The notes: a model not told the origin generated them from the sequence alone. A stretch of DNA of 64,000 nt from Nonomuraea soli (GCF_013761175.1 NZ_JACDUR010000003.1:723791-787790), one strand, 5' to 3'; counted from the first letter of the stretch, positions 31,437 to 40,780 are shown. Numbers and translations are program-made.

Positions 31437-32372
31437 GTGAGGAAGACGTTCATCTGTGGCCTGGCACTCCTGATGGCCGGATGTAGTTCGGCCGAGCCCG
31501 ACCCCCTGCTGGCGCAGCAGTGGGGAATCGACGCGCTCAGGCTCCCCGCGGCGTGGGAGCAGCAGAAGGGCGATGACGTGATCATCGCCATCGTGGACAC
31601 GGGCGTGGACACCGAGCACCCCGATCTCGAGGACAAGATCGTCGACGGGTACGACTTCGTCACCAACGACGACGACCCCAAGGACCAGAACGGCCACGGC
31701 ACCCACGTGGCGGGCATCGCCGCGGCGGTCACCGACAACGGCGTCGGCATCGCGGGCGCCGCGCCCGGGGCGAAGATCATGCCGATCCGGGTGCTGAACA
31801 CGGTCGGCTCCGGCGATCCGAACGCCATCGCCAAGGGCATCATCTGGGCCGCCGACCACGGCGCCAAGGTGATCAACCTGTCGCTGGGCGAGAGCGGGCT
31901 GCTCTCGCGGCTGCTCAAGGGCGGGGTGCTCAACCCGGCCATGCAGCACGCCTACACCAAGGGCGCCGTCGTCGTGGCCGCGGCCGGCAACGACGGCACG
32001 GCCAAGCAGAACTACCAGCCTCCCACCCAGGTCCTGGTCGTGGGAGCGAGCGACCGCCAGGGACAGCCGGCGAGCTTCTCCAACTTCGGGGCGCAAGGGG
32101 CGGTCTGCGCGCCGGGCGTGAAGATCATCTCTACGCTGCCGACCTACGCCACCGCCGAGACGCTCAAGAACACCACCGGGTACGGCGTGCTCGACGGCAC
32201 CTCGATGGCCTCGCCGTACGTCGCCGGGGTCGCCGCCCTGCTCGTCGGCCAGGGCAAGTCGCCCGCGCAGGTGATGGAGGCGCTCAGGAGCACGGCGGTC
32301 AACCCGACCAAGGACGTGCGCCTCGGCCTCGGCGTCGTCGACGCCCAGGCCGCGCTGGCCGCCTCCGGATGA
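31437..32372 (+). CDS. Lipoprotein subtilisin-like serine protease (S8)
   Basis: A 311-residue thermitase-type subtilase. A short signal with lipobox LMAGC predicts lipid attachment at Cys16. The catalytic triad is Asp54 (IVDTGVD), His87 (NGHGTHVAG) and Ser256 (GTSMASPYVAG), with the oxyanion Asn in AAAGNDG. There is no inhibitory propeptide: mature sequence starts QQWGIDALRLPAAW, as in thermitase. The start is uncertain: GTG 31437 gives the standard lipoprotein signal, but in-frame TTG 31416 and GTG 31401 would lengthen the N-region. It overlaps the channel gene (ATGA), so a protease on the outer membrane face is co-translated with a channel. Confidence 0.88.
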   Translation: MRKTFICGLALLMAGCSSAEPDPLLAQQWGIDALRLPAAWEQQKGDDVIIAIVDTGVDTEHPDLEDKIVDGYDFVTNDDDPKDQNGHGTHVAGIAAAVTDNGVGIAGAAPGAKIMPIRVLNTVGSGDPNAIAKGIIWAADHGAKVINLSLGESGLLSRLLKGGVLNPAMQHAYTKGAVVVAAAGNDGTAKQNYQPPTQVLVVGASDRQGQPASFSNFGAQGAVCAPGVKIISTLPTYATAETLKNTTGYGVLDGTSMASPYVAGVAALLVGQGKSPAQVMEALRSTAVNPTKDVRLGLGVVDAQAALAASG

Positions 32373-33625
32373 GCGCAATGCTCACGGGTTCCGCACGCAG
32401 GCTGCTGCCGCTGGTGCTGCCCGCTCTGGTGGTCGGCGCGGCGTGCAGCCTGATCCTCCTGGCGATCGACCTCGTCGCCGAGCAGCTCCAGCACCTGCTG
32501 TGGGACGGGCTGCCCGGCTGGTTCGGCGTGCCGGAGGACACGTGGTGGTGGACGCTCCTCATGCTGACCGCTGTCGGCGTCGCGGTCGGCCTGGTGATCT
32601 GGCTGGTGCCCACCGGGCCCGACCCGGCGACCGAAGGCCTTGTCGCACCGCCGTTGCCGGTCAGGGTCGTGCCGGGCACGCTGCTCGCGGCGGTGTTGTG
32701 CCTGGCGGGCGGGGTCAGCCTCGGGCCGGAGAACCCGATCATCGTGGCGAACGTCGCGCTCGCCGTGGCGCTGGGCGCGCGGTTCCTGTCCACCGTCCAG
32801 ACGCCGATGTGGGCGGGCCTGGCCGTGGCCGGCACCATCGGCGCGCTGTTCGGCACCCCGGTCGCCGCCGCGCTGCTGCTGTCGGAGGCGGCCGTGGGAC
32901 CGAAGGACGTGCCGCTGTGGGACCGGATCTTCGCCCCCCTGGTCTCCGCCGGAGCGGGCTCCGCGGTGACCGTGGTGATCGCTCGTCCGGTCTTCGCGCT
33001 CGACGTGCCGGACTACAGCCTGCAGTGGGGCGATCTGATCACGGCCTCGTGCATCGCGGCCGTGGGCGCGCTGCTCGGCCTGGCGGCCGTCTACGCCTTC
33101 CCGCACTTCCACAGCGTGTTCCGCCGCATCGGCCATCCGCTGGCACGACTGACCGTGGGCGGTCTCCTCCTGGGCGTCCTGGGCGCCATCGGCGGGCAGA
33201 TCACCCTGTTCAAGGGCCTCGCGGAGATGAAGGAGCTGACCGCCGAGCTCGCCCTCTACACCGCCGCGGGACTGCTGCTGATCGTGCTGATCAAGGTGCT
33301 CGCCCTGCTCGTCTCGGCCACCGCGGGCTTCATCGGCGGCCGGATCTTCCCCTCGGTCTTCATCGGCGCGGCGCTCGGCATGCTCGCCAACTCGCTCTTC
33401 CCGAACATCCCGCTCGCCCTGGCGATCGGCTCCGGCGTGCTCGGCGTCGTGCTGGCGATCACGCAGCAGGGCTGGATCAGCCTGTTCACGGCGGCCGCCA
33501 TGCTCGCCGACACCGAGCTCCTGCCGGTGTTGTGCCTGGCCATCCTGCCCGCATGGCTGCTGGTCACCGGCAAGCCGCCCATGCAGGTCGAGGAGGCGGA
33601 GGCGGGCATCGTGCGCGCCGGGTGA
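32369..33625 (+). CDS. YfeO-like CLC-family ion channel/transporter
   Basis: A 418-residue membrane protein with about ten hydrophobic segments. GGVSLGPENP (cf. CLC GREGP) keeps the gating Glu, and GGRIFPSVFIGAALGML matches the CLC GGIFAPSLFIGA region; the SLGPENP form is that of the E. coli YfeO group, which is also 418 residues long. Substrate unproven (chloride or fluoride are candidates). ATGA overlap with the protease gene; the PL8 lyase gene starts 10 bases downstream. Confidence 0.88.
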   Translation: MSAMLTGSARRLLPLVLPALVVGAACSLILLAIDLVAEQLQHLLWDGLPGWFGVPEDTWWWTLLMLTAVGVAVGLVIWLVPTGPDPATEGLVAPPLPVRVVPGTLLAAVLCLAGGVSLGPENPIIVANVALAVALGARFLSTVQTPMWAGLAVAGTIGALFGTPVAAALLLSEAAVGPKDVPLWDRIFAPLVSAGAGSAVTVVIARPVFALDVPDYSLQWGDLITASCIAAVGALLGLAAVYAFPHFHSVFRRIGHPLARLTVGGLLLGVLGAIGGQITLFKGLAEMKELTAELALYTAAGLLLIVLIKVLALLVSATAGFIGGRIFPSVFIGAALGMLANSLFPNIPLALAIGSGVLGVVLAITQQGWISLFTAAAMLADTELLPVLCLAILPAWLLVTGKPPMQVEEAEAGIVRAG

Positions 33626-33635
33626 TAATCCTGGC

Positions 33636-35639
33636 GTGATCTCCCGGCGGACCGCTCTCGCGCTCGGCGCGGCGACGCTGGCCGGGCTTGCCGCCGGTGA
33701 CGCGGTGCTGCCCGAGATCCGCCAGGCGGGGCCCCGGGTGACGGAGCACTTCGCGGCGTTGCGGCGGCGCTGGCGCGAGGTCACCGCCGTGCCGTACGGG
33801 ATCGGGGCGGCGGCCCGATACCGCGACACCATGAGCCCGGCGCGCGACCGGCTCTGGCCCGACGAGCCCTTCCCCTCCCACGTTCGCACCCCGGCCCGCC
33901 TGGTGACCATGGCCAGGGCCCACGTCCTGTCGGGCGAGCCGAGCCTGGCGGAGGCGGTGGCGGCCGGCATCGATCACTACCGCAGGCACGTCTACCACCG
34001 CGACGCCGACCAGGCCGGCAACTGGTGGCACTGGCAGATCGGGATGCCCAAGGCCCTGCTCGACGCCGCCGCGCTGATCGGGCTCAGGGACGAGGCCCTG
34101 GCCGCGGCGGTCGACCGGTTCGTGCCCGGCAGGAGACTGCTCGTCTACAGCGGCAACAGCACCGCGGCCAACAGGGTGGACCTGTGCACGGTCATGCTGC
34201 TGCGCTCGCTGCTGACCGACGACCACCGCAAGGCGGAACTGGCCGCCTCGGCGCTCGCCCCGGTCTTCCGCCACGTCGACGAGGGCGACGGCTTCCACCG
34301 CGACGGCTCGTTCATCCAGCACACGACGATCCCGTACGCGGGCAGCTACGGCATCGTGCTGCTGTCCGGCCTGGCGACCCTCTTCGCGGTGCTCCAGGGC
34401 TCGATCTGGCAGGTCGACGACCCGATGGTCTACGAGGCGGTCGAGCGCACGTTCGCCCCGTTCGTGCACGACGGGTTCGTCATGGACCTGGTCCGCGGGA
34501 GGGCGGTGGACCGCAACCCCTTCGACGACCACCGCAAGGGCCAGGAGCTGGCCGGCGCCATCCTGCTGCTGGGCCGTACGGCCGCGCCGGAGCAGCGGGA
34601 GCGGTGGCGCGGCATGGTCAAGGGCTGGCTCACCCGCAGCGCGGTGGAGCCCGACGCGCGCTTCCGCCCGTTGCTGGACGACGATTCCGTCGAGGCGCTC
34701 GCCGAGCCGGTGGGTCATCGGCTGTTCCCGATGAGCGCGCGTGCCGTCCACCGGCGGCCCGGCTGGTGCGCGGCGCTCAGCATGGCCTCGCGCACGATCG
34801 GGCACTACGAGTACGGCAACGGCGAGAACCTCAAGGGGTGGCATTCCGGTTCCGGGATGCTCTACTGGTGGGCCGACGGGCACGGCACGCAGTACTCCGA
34901 CCGGACGGGAATGGACCCCTACCGGTTGCCGGGGACGACCGTCTCGACCGCGCGCCTGCCCGACGGGGCCGGGGGAGCGTGGGGCGACACGCGGGCGGAG
35001 TGGCGCTGGGTGGGCGGGGCGAGCGACGGCGTCCACGCGACCGTCGGGCAGCACCTGAGCGGGCTGAGGAGCTCGCTGGAAGCGTTCAAGTCGTGGGTCT
35101 TTCTCGACGACGCGGTGATCTGCCTGGGGGCGGGGATCACCTGCCGCGACGGGGTCACGGTCGAGACGATCGTGGACAACCGGCGCGCGCCGGGGCTGGT
35201 CGTGGGAGAGGGCTGGGCACACATACCCGGGCACGGCGGGTATCTCGCCTCCTCCCTGAGAAGTCAGGAGTCGGGGGGATACGTGACCCTCTGGCTCGAC
35301 CACGGGATTGATCCCGACAACGCGGGATACGTCTACGCGCTGCTCCCCGGAGCCTCACAAGCTCGCACCCGGCTCACCGGCTGGTTCACCGTCCTGGCCA
35401 ACACCGCCTCACAACAGGGCGTGCACGTGCCCTCGCACGGGCTCACCGCGGTCAACTTCTGGCGGCCCGGCACGGTCGGCGAACTGTCGGCCTCGGCGCC
35501 CTGCGCGGTACTGCTCACCGCACGAGGGCTGAGCGTCTCCGACCCGCTCGACGAGGCCGAGGAACTGATCGTCACCTGGCGCGGACGCCGGTTCGGCTTC
35601 TCCCGGCCGGGCGTGGAGACCACCACGGTTCCGCTCTAG
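33636..35639 (+). CDS. Secreted polysaccharide lyase family 8
   Basis: A 667-residue PL8 enzyme (hyaluronate, chondroitin AC or xanthan lyase type). The Tat-like signal ISRRTALALGAATLAGLAAG is followed by an alpha/alpha toroid with NWWHWQIGMPKAL, NSTAANRVD and the catalytic His/Tyr region DGSFIQHTTIPYAGSYG, then beta-sandwich domains starting near GNGENLKGWHSGSGMLYWW. It cleaves uronic-acid-containing polysaccharides by beta-elimination outside the cell. No uronate catabolic genes are adjacent. GTG start; its TAG shares CTAG with the convergent AI-2E stop. Confidence 0.9.
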   Translation: MISRRTALALGAATLAGLAAGDAVLPEIRQAGPRVTEHFAALRRRWREVTAVPYGIGAAARYRDTMSPARDRLWPDEPFPSHVRTPARLVTMARAHVLSGEPSLAEAVAAGIDHYRRHVYHRDADQAGNWWHWQIGMPKALLDAAALIGLRDEALAAAVDRFVPGRRLLVYSGNSTAANRVDLCTVMLLRSLLTDDHRKAELAASALAPVFRHVDEGDGFHRDGSFIQHTTIPYAGSYGIVLLSGLATLFAVLQGSIWQVDDPMVYEAVERTFAPFVHDGFVMDLVRGRAVDRNPFDDHRKGQELAGAILLLGRTAAPEQRERWRGMVKGWLTRSAVEPDARFRPLLDDDSVEALAEPVGHRLFPMSARAVHRRPGWCAALSMASRTIGHYEYGNGENLKGWHSGSGMLYWWADGHGTQYSDRTGMDPYRLPGTTVSTARLPDGAGGAWGDTRAEWRWVGGASDGVHATVGQHLSGLRSSLEAFKSWVFLDDAVICLGAGITCRDGVTVETIVDNRRAPGLVVGEGWAHIPGHGGYLASSLRSQESGGYVTLWLDHGIDPDNAGYVYALLPGASQARTRLTGWFTVLANTASQQGVHVPSHGLTAVNFWRPGTVGELSASAPCAVLLTARGLSVSDPLDEAEELIVTWRGRRFGFSRPGVETTTVPL

Positions 35640-36796
35640 TGCCGCTCCTGCCTCGGCAGGACCACCTCCTGCATGAGCAGCAGGATCGCCGCCGCCACCG
35701 GGATCGCCAGCAGCGCGCCGACCAGGCCCAGCAGCGCGCCGCCGATGAGCGCCGCCGCGACGGTGACCACCGCGGGCACCTGCACGTTGGCCTGCATCAC
35801 GCGCGGTGCGATCCAGAAGTTCTCCACCTGCTGGTAGACGATGAAGAAGATCAGGCACGCGATGCCCACGGGCAGGCTGGTGAACAGGCCGACCAGGGTG
35901 ACGATCGTCGCGCCGATGGCGGCGCCGACCAGCGGGATCAGGTCGGTGATCGCCACCAGCAACGCCAGCGCCAGCGCGTACGGCACGCCGGCGATGACCA
36001 GGAAGATGTAGGTCACCACACCCGCGATGAGCGAGACGATCAGGTTGCCCGCCACGTAGCCGCCGATGCGCTTGATCACCTCGTCGCCGAGCAGCTGCAC
36101 CCGGTCGCGGCGCGAGCGCGGCACCATGCGGTAGGTCCACTTCATGGTCGAGGGCAGCGAGGCCAGGAAGTAGAGCGTCAGGATCAGCACGGTGAGCGCG
36201 GTGAACACGGCGTTGATGACCGTGGTCGCCACGCCCAGCAGGCCGCCGAACACCTGGCTGCCCATGTTGCCGCTGGAGATGTACTGCTGCAGCCGCTCGA
36301 TCAGCTGGAACCGCTCGTCGAGGCCGCGGACGGTGGGGTTGTTCTGCAACTGCTGGAGGTAGTCGGGCAGCTTGGCGAAGAAGTCGCCCATCTGGGTGGT
36401 CAGCGGGGGCACGATCGCCAGGCCGAAGAGCACGAAGAAGACGATCACGGCGATGAACACCACCGTGACCGACCACGTGCGGGACAGGCCGCGCCGCTCC
36501 AGGATCTCCACACCGGGGTTGAGCCCGATCGCCAGGAAGAGGCTGACCACGATGATGATCAGCGCCGAGGCGACGGAGTTCAGGGCCTGCAGCAGGATCC
36601 AGGCGGTCAGCACACCCAGCGCGGCGGTGAAGCCGAACACGAAGGGATGCGAGCCGAACGGGCGTCCAGGGCGCCCGAAGGGCTGCAGGTCGGCGGTGTC
36701 CCTGTCCCGGCGCGGCCGGTCGAGATCGGCGGTATCTGTCGAGCGCGATACATCCGCGCCTTCTCTGTCTTTCACGTGAGGGGGGTGGTTTTCCAC
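35636..36796 (-). CDS. AI-2E family transporter, second copy
   Basis: A membrane protein of about 386 residues with an Arg/Asp-rich cytoplasmic N-terminus (DTADLDRPRRDRDTADLQP), hydrophobic pairs, a soluble middle region (QMGDFFAKLPDYLQQLQNNP) and the family motif VAITDLIPLVGAAIGATIV with NFWIAPRVMQ. It is clearly distinct from the copy at 21-22 kb. The start is uncertain: GTG 36796 is used here; GTG 36775 and ATG 36856 are in frame, the last overlapping the start codon of the divergent gene. Confidence 0.82.
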   Translation of the reverse strand: MENHPPHVKDREGADVSRSTDTADLDRPRRDRDTADLQPFGRPGRPFGSHPFVFGFTAALGVLTAWILLQALNSVASALIIIVVSLFLAIGLNPGVEILERRGLSRTWSVTVVFIAVIVFFVLFGLAIVPPLTTQMGDFFAKLPDYLQQLQNNPTVRGLDERFQLIERLQQYISSGNMGSQVFGGLLGVATTVINAVFTALTVLILTLYFLASLPSTMKWTYRMVPRSRRDRVQLLGDEVIKRIGGYVAGNLIVSLIAGVVTYIFLVIAGVPYALALALLVAITDLIPLVGAAIGATIVTLVGLFTSLPVGIACLIFFIVYQQVENFWIAPRVMQANVQVPAVVTVAAALIGGALLGLVGALLAIPVAAAILLLMQEVVLPRQERH

Positions 36797-36854
36797 GAAC
36801 CCGCCACTACCCGGCAGACCACGCGATAGACCAGGTATCTCATAGGGTGTTCCC

Positions 36855-37622
36855 ATGCGGCCCGAGCTGGAGATCGCGTGCGACGAGTCCGGCGCCGAGG
36901 GGGAGAACCTCATCGGAGGGGTGACCGACGTGTTCGCCCACGCGGGGGTCGTCCTCGATCTCGACGTCGCGGAATCGTGCGTCCTGGAGGTCCGCGACCG
37001 CATCCGCTCGCCCGCCTCCGAGTACAAGGCCGTCCACCTGCTGCGCGGCAAGCACCGAGCGGTGCTCGAATGGCTGCTCAGCTCCGGCGGCCCGCTGTAC
37101 GGCAACGCCACGGTCTTCCTGGCGGAGAAGACCTACTACTTCATCGTCAAGCTGATGGGCGACCAGGCCAGGACCGTCTACGACGAAGGGCCTGGCATCC
37201 TCGGCGAGGAGCGGTGGAACTCCTTCCTGAGGTCGTACAACGAGCTGATGCGCGGCACCAGGCTCGTCCCCGAGCTCGACCCGCTCCTGCCCGCCATCGT
37301 GCGCCTGGTCGAACGCTGGAGCGAGGGCGGCCACGCCGTGTCCATCGTGCACGACCGGCAGACCGCGCTGAACGAGGAGCGCATCGCCTGGCTGAAGGAG
37401 ATCTACGCCGACAGCGGCAAGCTCGCGGGCCTGCGCCTGGTCGCCGCCCGCTCCGACGCCCGCGTCCAGATCGCCGACTTCCTCGCCGGGGTGGCCAGGA
37501 AGATCGCCTCCGACGAGCTCAACGGCCGCGGCGACGACGTCCTCACCGGACTGCTCAGGCCGTACGTCGACCCCGCTTCGATCTGGGGTGACCTGCGCAG
37601 TTGGGGACTGCTGGGGCGTTAG
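36855..37622 (+). CDS. DUF3800 (RNase H-like) protein
   Basis: A 255-residue DUF3800 protein. The family starts with an acidic motif on the first strand, here EIACDESGAEG, and ends with a helix containing an Asp, here ARVQIADFLAGVARK; the fold is RNase H-like with predicted metal binding. Members are often found in mobile or defence contexts, but here none is evident. The start codon overlaps, as CATG, the longest possible start of the divergent AI-2E gene. Confidence 0.8.
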   Translation: MRPELEIACDESGAEGENLIGGVTDVFAHAGVVLDLDVAESCVLEVRDRIRSPASEYKAVHLLRGKHRAVLEWLLSSGGPLYGNATVFLAEKTYYFIVKLMGDQARTVYDEGPGILGEERWNSFLRSYNELMRGTRLVPELDPLLPAIVRLVERWSEGGHAVSIVHDRQTALNEERIAWLKEIYADSGKLAGLRLVAARSDARVQIADFLAGVARKIASDELNGRGDDVLTGLLRPYVDPASIWGDLRSWGLLGR

Positions 37623-37640
37623 CCGGGTAGAGAGGCCCGC

Positions 37641-38114
37641 ATGGACGCCATCGTGTTGCTCAAAGAAGACCACAAGGTGGTCGAGAAGCTCTTCAAGAAG
37701 TTCGAGAAGGCCGGAGACAAGGCCTACAAGGACAAGCGCAAGCTCGTCGACAGGATCATCTTCGAGCTCACCACCCACGCCTACATCGAAGAGGAGATCT
37801 TCTACCCGGCCGCGCGCAAGCGGGTCCCCGAGACCACCGACCACGTGCTCGAAAGCGTCGAGGAGCACCACGTGGTGGTCTGGATGCTCAACGAGCTCAA
37901 GGGCCTCGACCCCAAGGACGAGCGCTTCGACGCCAAGGTGACCGTGCTCATGGAGAACGTGCGTCACCACGTCGAGGAGGAGGAGAAGGAGTGGTTCCCG
38001 CAGGTGCGCGCGGCCATGAAGCGCAAGGAACTGCAGGAGCTCGGCGAGCGGATGGAGAAGGCCAAGACCGATGCGCCGGCCAGCCCGTTGGCCGTGAAGA
38101 GCGCCAAGCAGTAG
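37641..38114 (+). CDS. Hemerythrin HHE-domain protein
   Basis: A 157-residue four-helix hemerythrin-like protein. Candidate diiron ligands are His11 (KEDHK), His46 (TTHAYIEEE), Glu50, His76/77 (EEHHVV), His109/110 (VRHHVEEEE) and Glu114. It is highly charged and soluble. Such proteins handle oxygen, NO or peroxide stress. It lies 18 bases after the DUF3800 gene and 51 bases before the CBS gene, so it may be in one transcript with them. Confidence 0.93.
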   Translation: MDAIVLLKEDHKVVEKLFKKFEKAGDKAYKDKRKLVDRIIFELTTHAYIEEEIFYPAARKRVPETTDHVLESVEEHHVVVWMLNELKGLDPKDERFDAKVTVLMENVRHHVEEEEKEWFPQVRAAMKRKELQELGERMEKAKTDAPASPLAVKSAKQ

Positions 38115-38165
38115 TTTGCGGCCGGGCGCTTGGGTAGCTGGGGTCTCCCAAGCGAAGGAGAGGCC

Positions 38166-38582
38166 ATGCCGACCGCACGAGAGATCATGACCCCCCATGC
38201 CGAGTGCGTGAACGTCGACGAGAGCGTCACCGAGGCCGCCGAGAAGATGGCCCGGCTCGACGTCGGATCGCTGCCGATCTGCGGCACGGACAACCGGCTC
38301 AAGGGCATGCTCACCGACCGCGACATCGTGGTGAAGGTGCTCGCCAAGGGCAAGGATCCCAAGTCCTGCCTGGCAGGGGAGCTCGCCGAGGGCAAGCCCG
38401 TCACCATCGGCGCCGACGACGACGCCGCCGAGATCCTGCGCACCATGGGCCGCCACAAGGTCCGCCGGCTGCCGGTCATCGACGGCCACGACCTCATCGG
38501 CATCGTCGCCCTGGCCGAGGTGGCCAGAGCGCTGCCGGACTCGCGGGTCGGCGACCTGCTCGACGCCCTCACCACCGACTGA
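38166..38582 (+). CDS. Tandem CBS-domain protein (Hrp1-like)
   Basis: A 138-residue protein of two CBS domains (TAREIMTPHAECVNVDESVTEAAEKM...LPICG; GKPVTIGADDDAAEILRTMGRHKVRRLPVIDG). Resembles mycobacterial Hrp1, a hypoxia-response protein; CBS pairs bind adenosine nucleotides or other ligands. Start ATG 38166 is preceded by AAGGAGAGG. A strong terminator follows. Confidence 0.92.
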   Translation: MPTAREIMTPHAECVNVDESVTEAAEKMARLDVGSLPICGTDNRLKGMLTDRDIVVKVLAKGKDPKSCLAGELAEGKPVTIGADDDAAEILRTMGRHKVRRLPVIDGHDLIGIVALAEVARALPDSRVGDLLDALTTD

Positions 38583-38605
38583 TCGTGTGCGTGATGGTGT
38601 CCCTT

Positions 38606-38641
38606 GGGGGCGCGTACCCGTGGCTGAGTACGCGCCCCCTT
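38606..38641 (+). terminator. Strong intrinsic terminator
   Basis: GGGGGCGCGTAC (38606-38617) pairs perfectly over 12 bp with GTACGCGCCCCC (38628-38639), loop 10 bases, then TT. It lies 24 bases after the CBS gene stop and separates it from the sugar locus. Confidence 0.85.
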
Positions 38642-38682
38642 CGTCGGTGAAGTAACCTTCCGGCACGTGCGGGAGGTGAAAA

Positions 38683-39972
38683 GTGCGGCGGATCGTCTTC
38701 ATCGGGCTCGGTGACGTCGAGATCGTCCGCCGCGTGTTGTCCGACCTGCTGCTCAACCCGGCTCTCCACGGCACTCTGGAGATCCGCCTCCACGACTCCG
38801 ATCCCGGCCTGCTGGCGACCGCCGAGGCGCTGGCCGGTTCGCTCGACGCGGAGGCGGGAGCGGGGTCGCGCGTGAGCGCCTGCCCCGACCTCAGACGCGC
38901 ACTCGACGGCGCCGAGTTCGTCGTCGCCAACATCGACGTCGGCGGCTTCGAGGCCACGCTCAAGGACTTCGAGATCCCGCATCGGTACGGCCTGCGCCAG
39001 ACGATCGGCGACACGATCGGCATCGGCGGCATCTTCCGCGGCCTGCGCAGCATCCCGGTCTTCGTGGAGCTGGCCCGCGAGATGGCCAGGCTCTGCCCCG
39101 ACGCCTGGCTGCTGAGCTGCAGCGACCCGATGGCGATGACCGGCATGGCCGTCCGGCTCGGCACCGGCTTCCCGCGTTTCGCCGGCATGTGCCACGCGGT
39201 CTGCGACACCCACATCTACCTCGCCGACATGGTGGGCAGGGCGGTCTCCGAGATCGACTTCCTCACGGCGGGGCTGAACCACCAGTCGTTCGTGCTGCGC
39301 TTCGAGGCCGAGGGCCGCGACCTCTACCCCGAGCTCGAGGCGGCGCTGGCCGACGACCTGTCGCACGTGCGCGTCGAGATCTACCGCACCTTCGGCTTCT
39401 TCCCGACGCAGTCCAGCGAGCACGCCGCCGAGTACGTGCCCTGGATCATGCGCCACAGCGGCGAGACCGCCAGGCTCGGCGTCCAGGTGGAGGAGTATCT
39501 ACGGCGCAGCGGCCAGAACCTCCACCGCTACGAGGAGACCAGGCGGGCGCTGGCGTCGGGCCGCTCGCTGCTGATCCGCTGGCAGCACCAGGAGCCGGTC
39601 GCCGCCGCGCTCCAGGCGATGCTGACCGGCGAGCGCGGCGAGGTCTACGTCAACGTGCCCAACACCGGGCTCATCGCCAACCTGCCGCCCGAGGCCTGCG
39701 TCGAGGTGCCCGCCGACGTCGACGCCGCCGGCATCCACCCGCGCGAGGTCGGCGAGCTGCCCATCCAGCTCGTCGCGCTCAACCGCACCTTCCTCAACGT
39801 CGTCGAGCTCACCGTGCGCGCGGTGCTCGACGAGGACCCGCGACACGTGCTGCACGCCGCGCTGGTCGACCCGAACACCGCCGCCACGCTGCCGCTGCCC
39901 GCCATCCAGGCGCTGTGCGGCGAACTGATCGCGGCCCACCGTCACCTGCTGCCCGAGGCCCTTGCACGATGA
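38683..39972 (+). CDS. GH4-like protein with altered active site
   Basis: A 429-residue relative of GH4 enzymes (NAD- and Mn-dependent alpha-galactosidases/glucosidases/glucuronidases). Metal ligand candidates Cys170-His171 (GMCHAV) and His200 (GLNHQSF) are present. The nucleotide loop is GLGDVEIV rather than GAGS, and the substrate/metal motif NYxNP is SCSDP (residues 145-149). The paralogue on the other side of the DeoR gene keeps both canonical motifs, so this copy may have another substrate or be non-hydrolytic. GTG start after GGGAGGTG. Confidence 0.85.
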   Translation: MRRIVFIGLGDVEIVRRVLSDLLLNPALHGTLEIRLHDSDPGLLATAEALAGSLDAEAGAGSRVSACPDLRRALDGAEFVVANIDVGGFEATLKDFEIPHRYGLRQTIGDTIGIGGIFRGLRSIPVFVELAREMARLCPDAWLLSCSDPMAMTGMAVRLGTGFPRFAGMCHAVCDTHIYLADMVGRAVSEIDFLTAGLNHQSFVLRFEAEGRDLYPELEAALADDLSHVRVEIYRTFGFFPTQSSEHAAEYVPWIMRHSGETARLGVQVEEYLRRSGQNLHRYEETRRALASGRSLLIRWQHQEPVAAALQAMLTGERGEVYVNVPNTGLIANLPPEACVEVPADVDAAGIHPREVGELPIQLVALNRTFLNVVELTVRAVLDEDPRHVLHAALVDPNTAATLPLPAIQALCGELIAAHRHLLPEALAR

Positions 39973-39997
39973 TCTTCACACCGCCCGCCGAGGCGCG

Positions 39998-40780
39998 ATG
40001 ACCGAGTCGATGCCCACCGAGGTGCGGCGCGAGCGCATGCTCGGCCTGCTGATGGAGCAGGAGTTCGCGCGCGTGGCCGAGCTGGCCGAGGCCTTCGGCG
40101 TCTCCACGGTCACCGTCAGGGCCGACCTCGACGCGCTCGAGGAGCAGGGGCGGGTGCGCCGGGTGCGCGGCGGCGCCGTCGCTGCGGCCCCGGCAGGCGA
40201 GCCCTCCTACGAGCTGTCGCTGGGCAGTGCGGCCGTGGAGAAGGCACGCATCGCCAAGGTCGCCGCCGCGCTCATCCGGTCGGGCGAGAGCGTGCTCATG
40301 GGGGCCGGCAGCACCACCGGCTACGTCGCGCGCGAGCTGGTGGCCAGGCCCGAGCTGGCCGACGTCACCGTCTTCACCAACGGCCTGCGCACCGCGCTGG
40401 AGCTCGAACCCGCGCTGCCGCGCTTCGCCGTCGTGGTGACCGGCGGCAGCCTGCGCCGCGCCCAGCACTCCCTGGTCGACCCGCTCGGCGGCAAGCTGCT
40501 GGAGGGCATCAGGGCCAACACCGTCATCCTCGGATGCGGCGGCGTGCATCCCGAGGCCGGGTTCACCAACGTGAACCTGCCCGACGCCGAGATGAAGCAG
40601 CGCATGCTCAGGGCGGCGACCCGGCGCATCATGGTCGCCGACTCCTCCAAGCTCGGCGTGATCGAGATGGCGCCCGTCTGCGAGCTGGCCGGGATCCACC
40701 TGCTCGTCACCGGAGAGCAGGCCGATCCCGACACCGTCAAGGCGCTCAGGGAGCGCGGGCTAGAGATTCAGCTGGCGTAG
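39998..40780 (+). CDS. DeoR-family sugar regulator
   Basis: A 260-residue DeoR repressor: HTH RRERMLGLLMEQEFARVAELAEAFGVSTVTVRADLDALEEQGRVRRVRGGAV, then the sugar-phosphate-sensing DeoRC domain (VLMGAGSTTGYVARELV; GCGGVHPEAGFT; MVADSSKLG). It is placed between the two GH4 genes and probably controls the locus through TTTCG-type sites in the 42.9-43.0 kb intergenic region. It overlaps the convergent second GH4 gene by 21 bases. Confidence 0.92.
   Translation: MTESMPTEVRRERMLGLLMEQEFARVAELAEAFGVSTVTVRADLDALEEQGRVRRVRGGAVAAAPAGEPSYELSLGSAAVEKARIAKVAAALIRSGESVLMGAGSTTGYVARELVARPELADVTVFTNGLRTALELEPALPRFAVVVTGGSLRRAQHSLVDPLGGKLLEGIRANTVILGCGGVHPEAGFTNVNLPDAEMKQRMLRAATRRIMVADSSKLGVIEMAPVCELAGIHLLVTGEQADPDTVKALRERGLEIQLA

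Noticed and set aside
36855..37622. DUF3800 gene as evidence of a mobile element
   Set aside because: No integrase, transposase, repeat or base-composition change flanks it.
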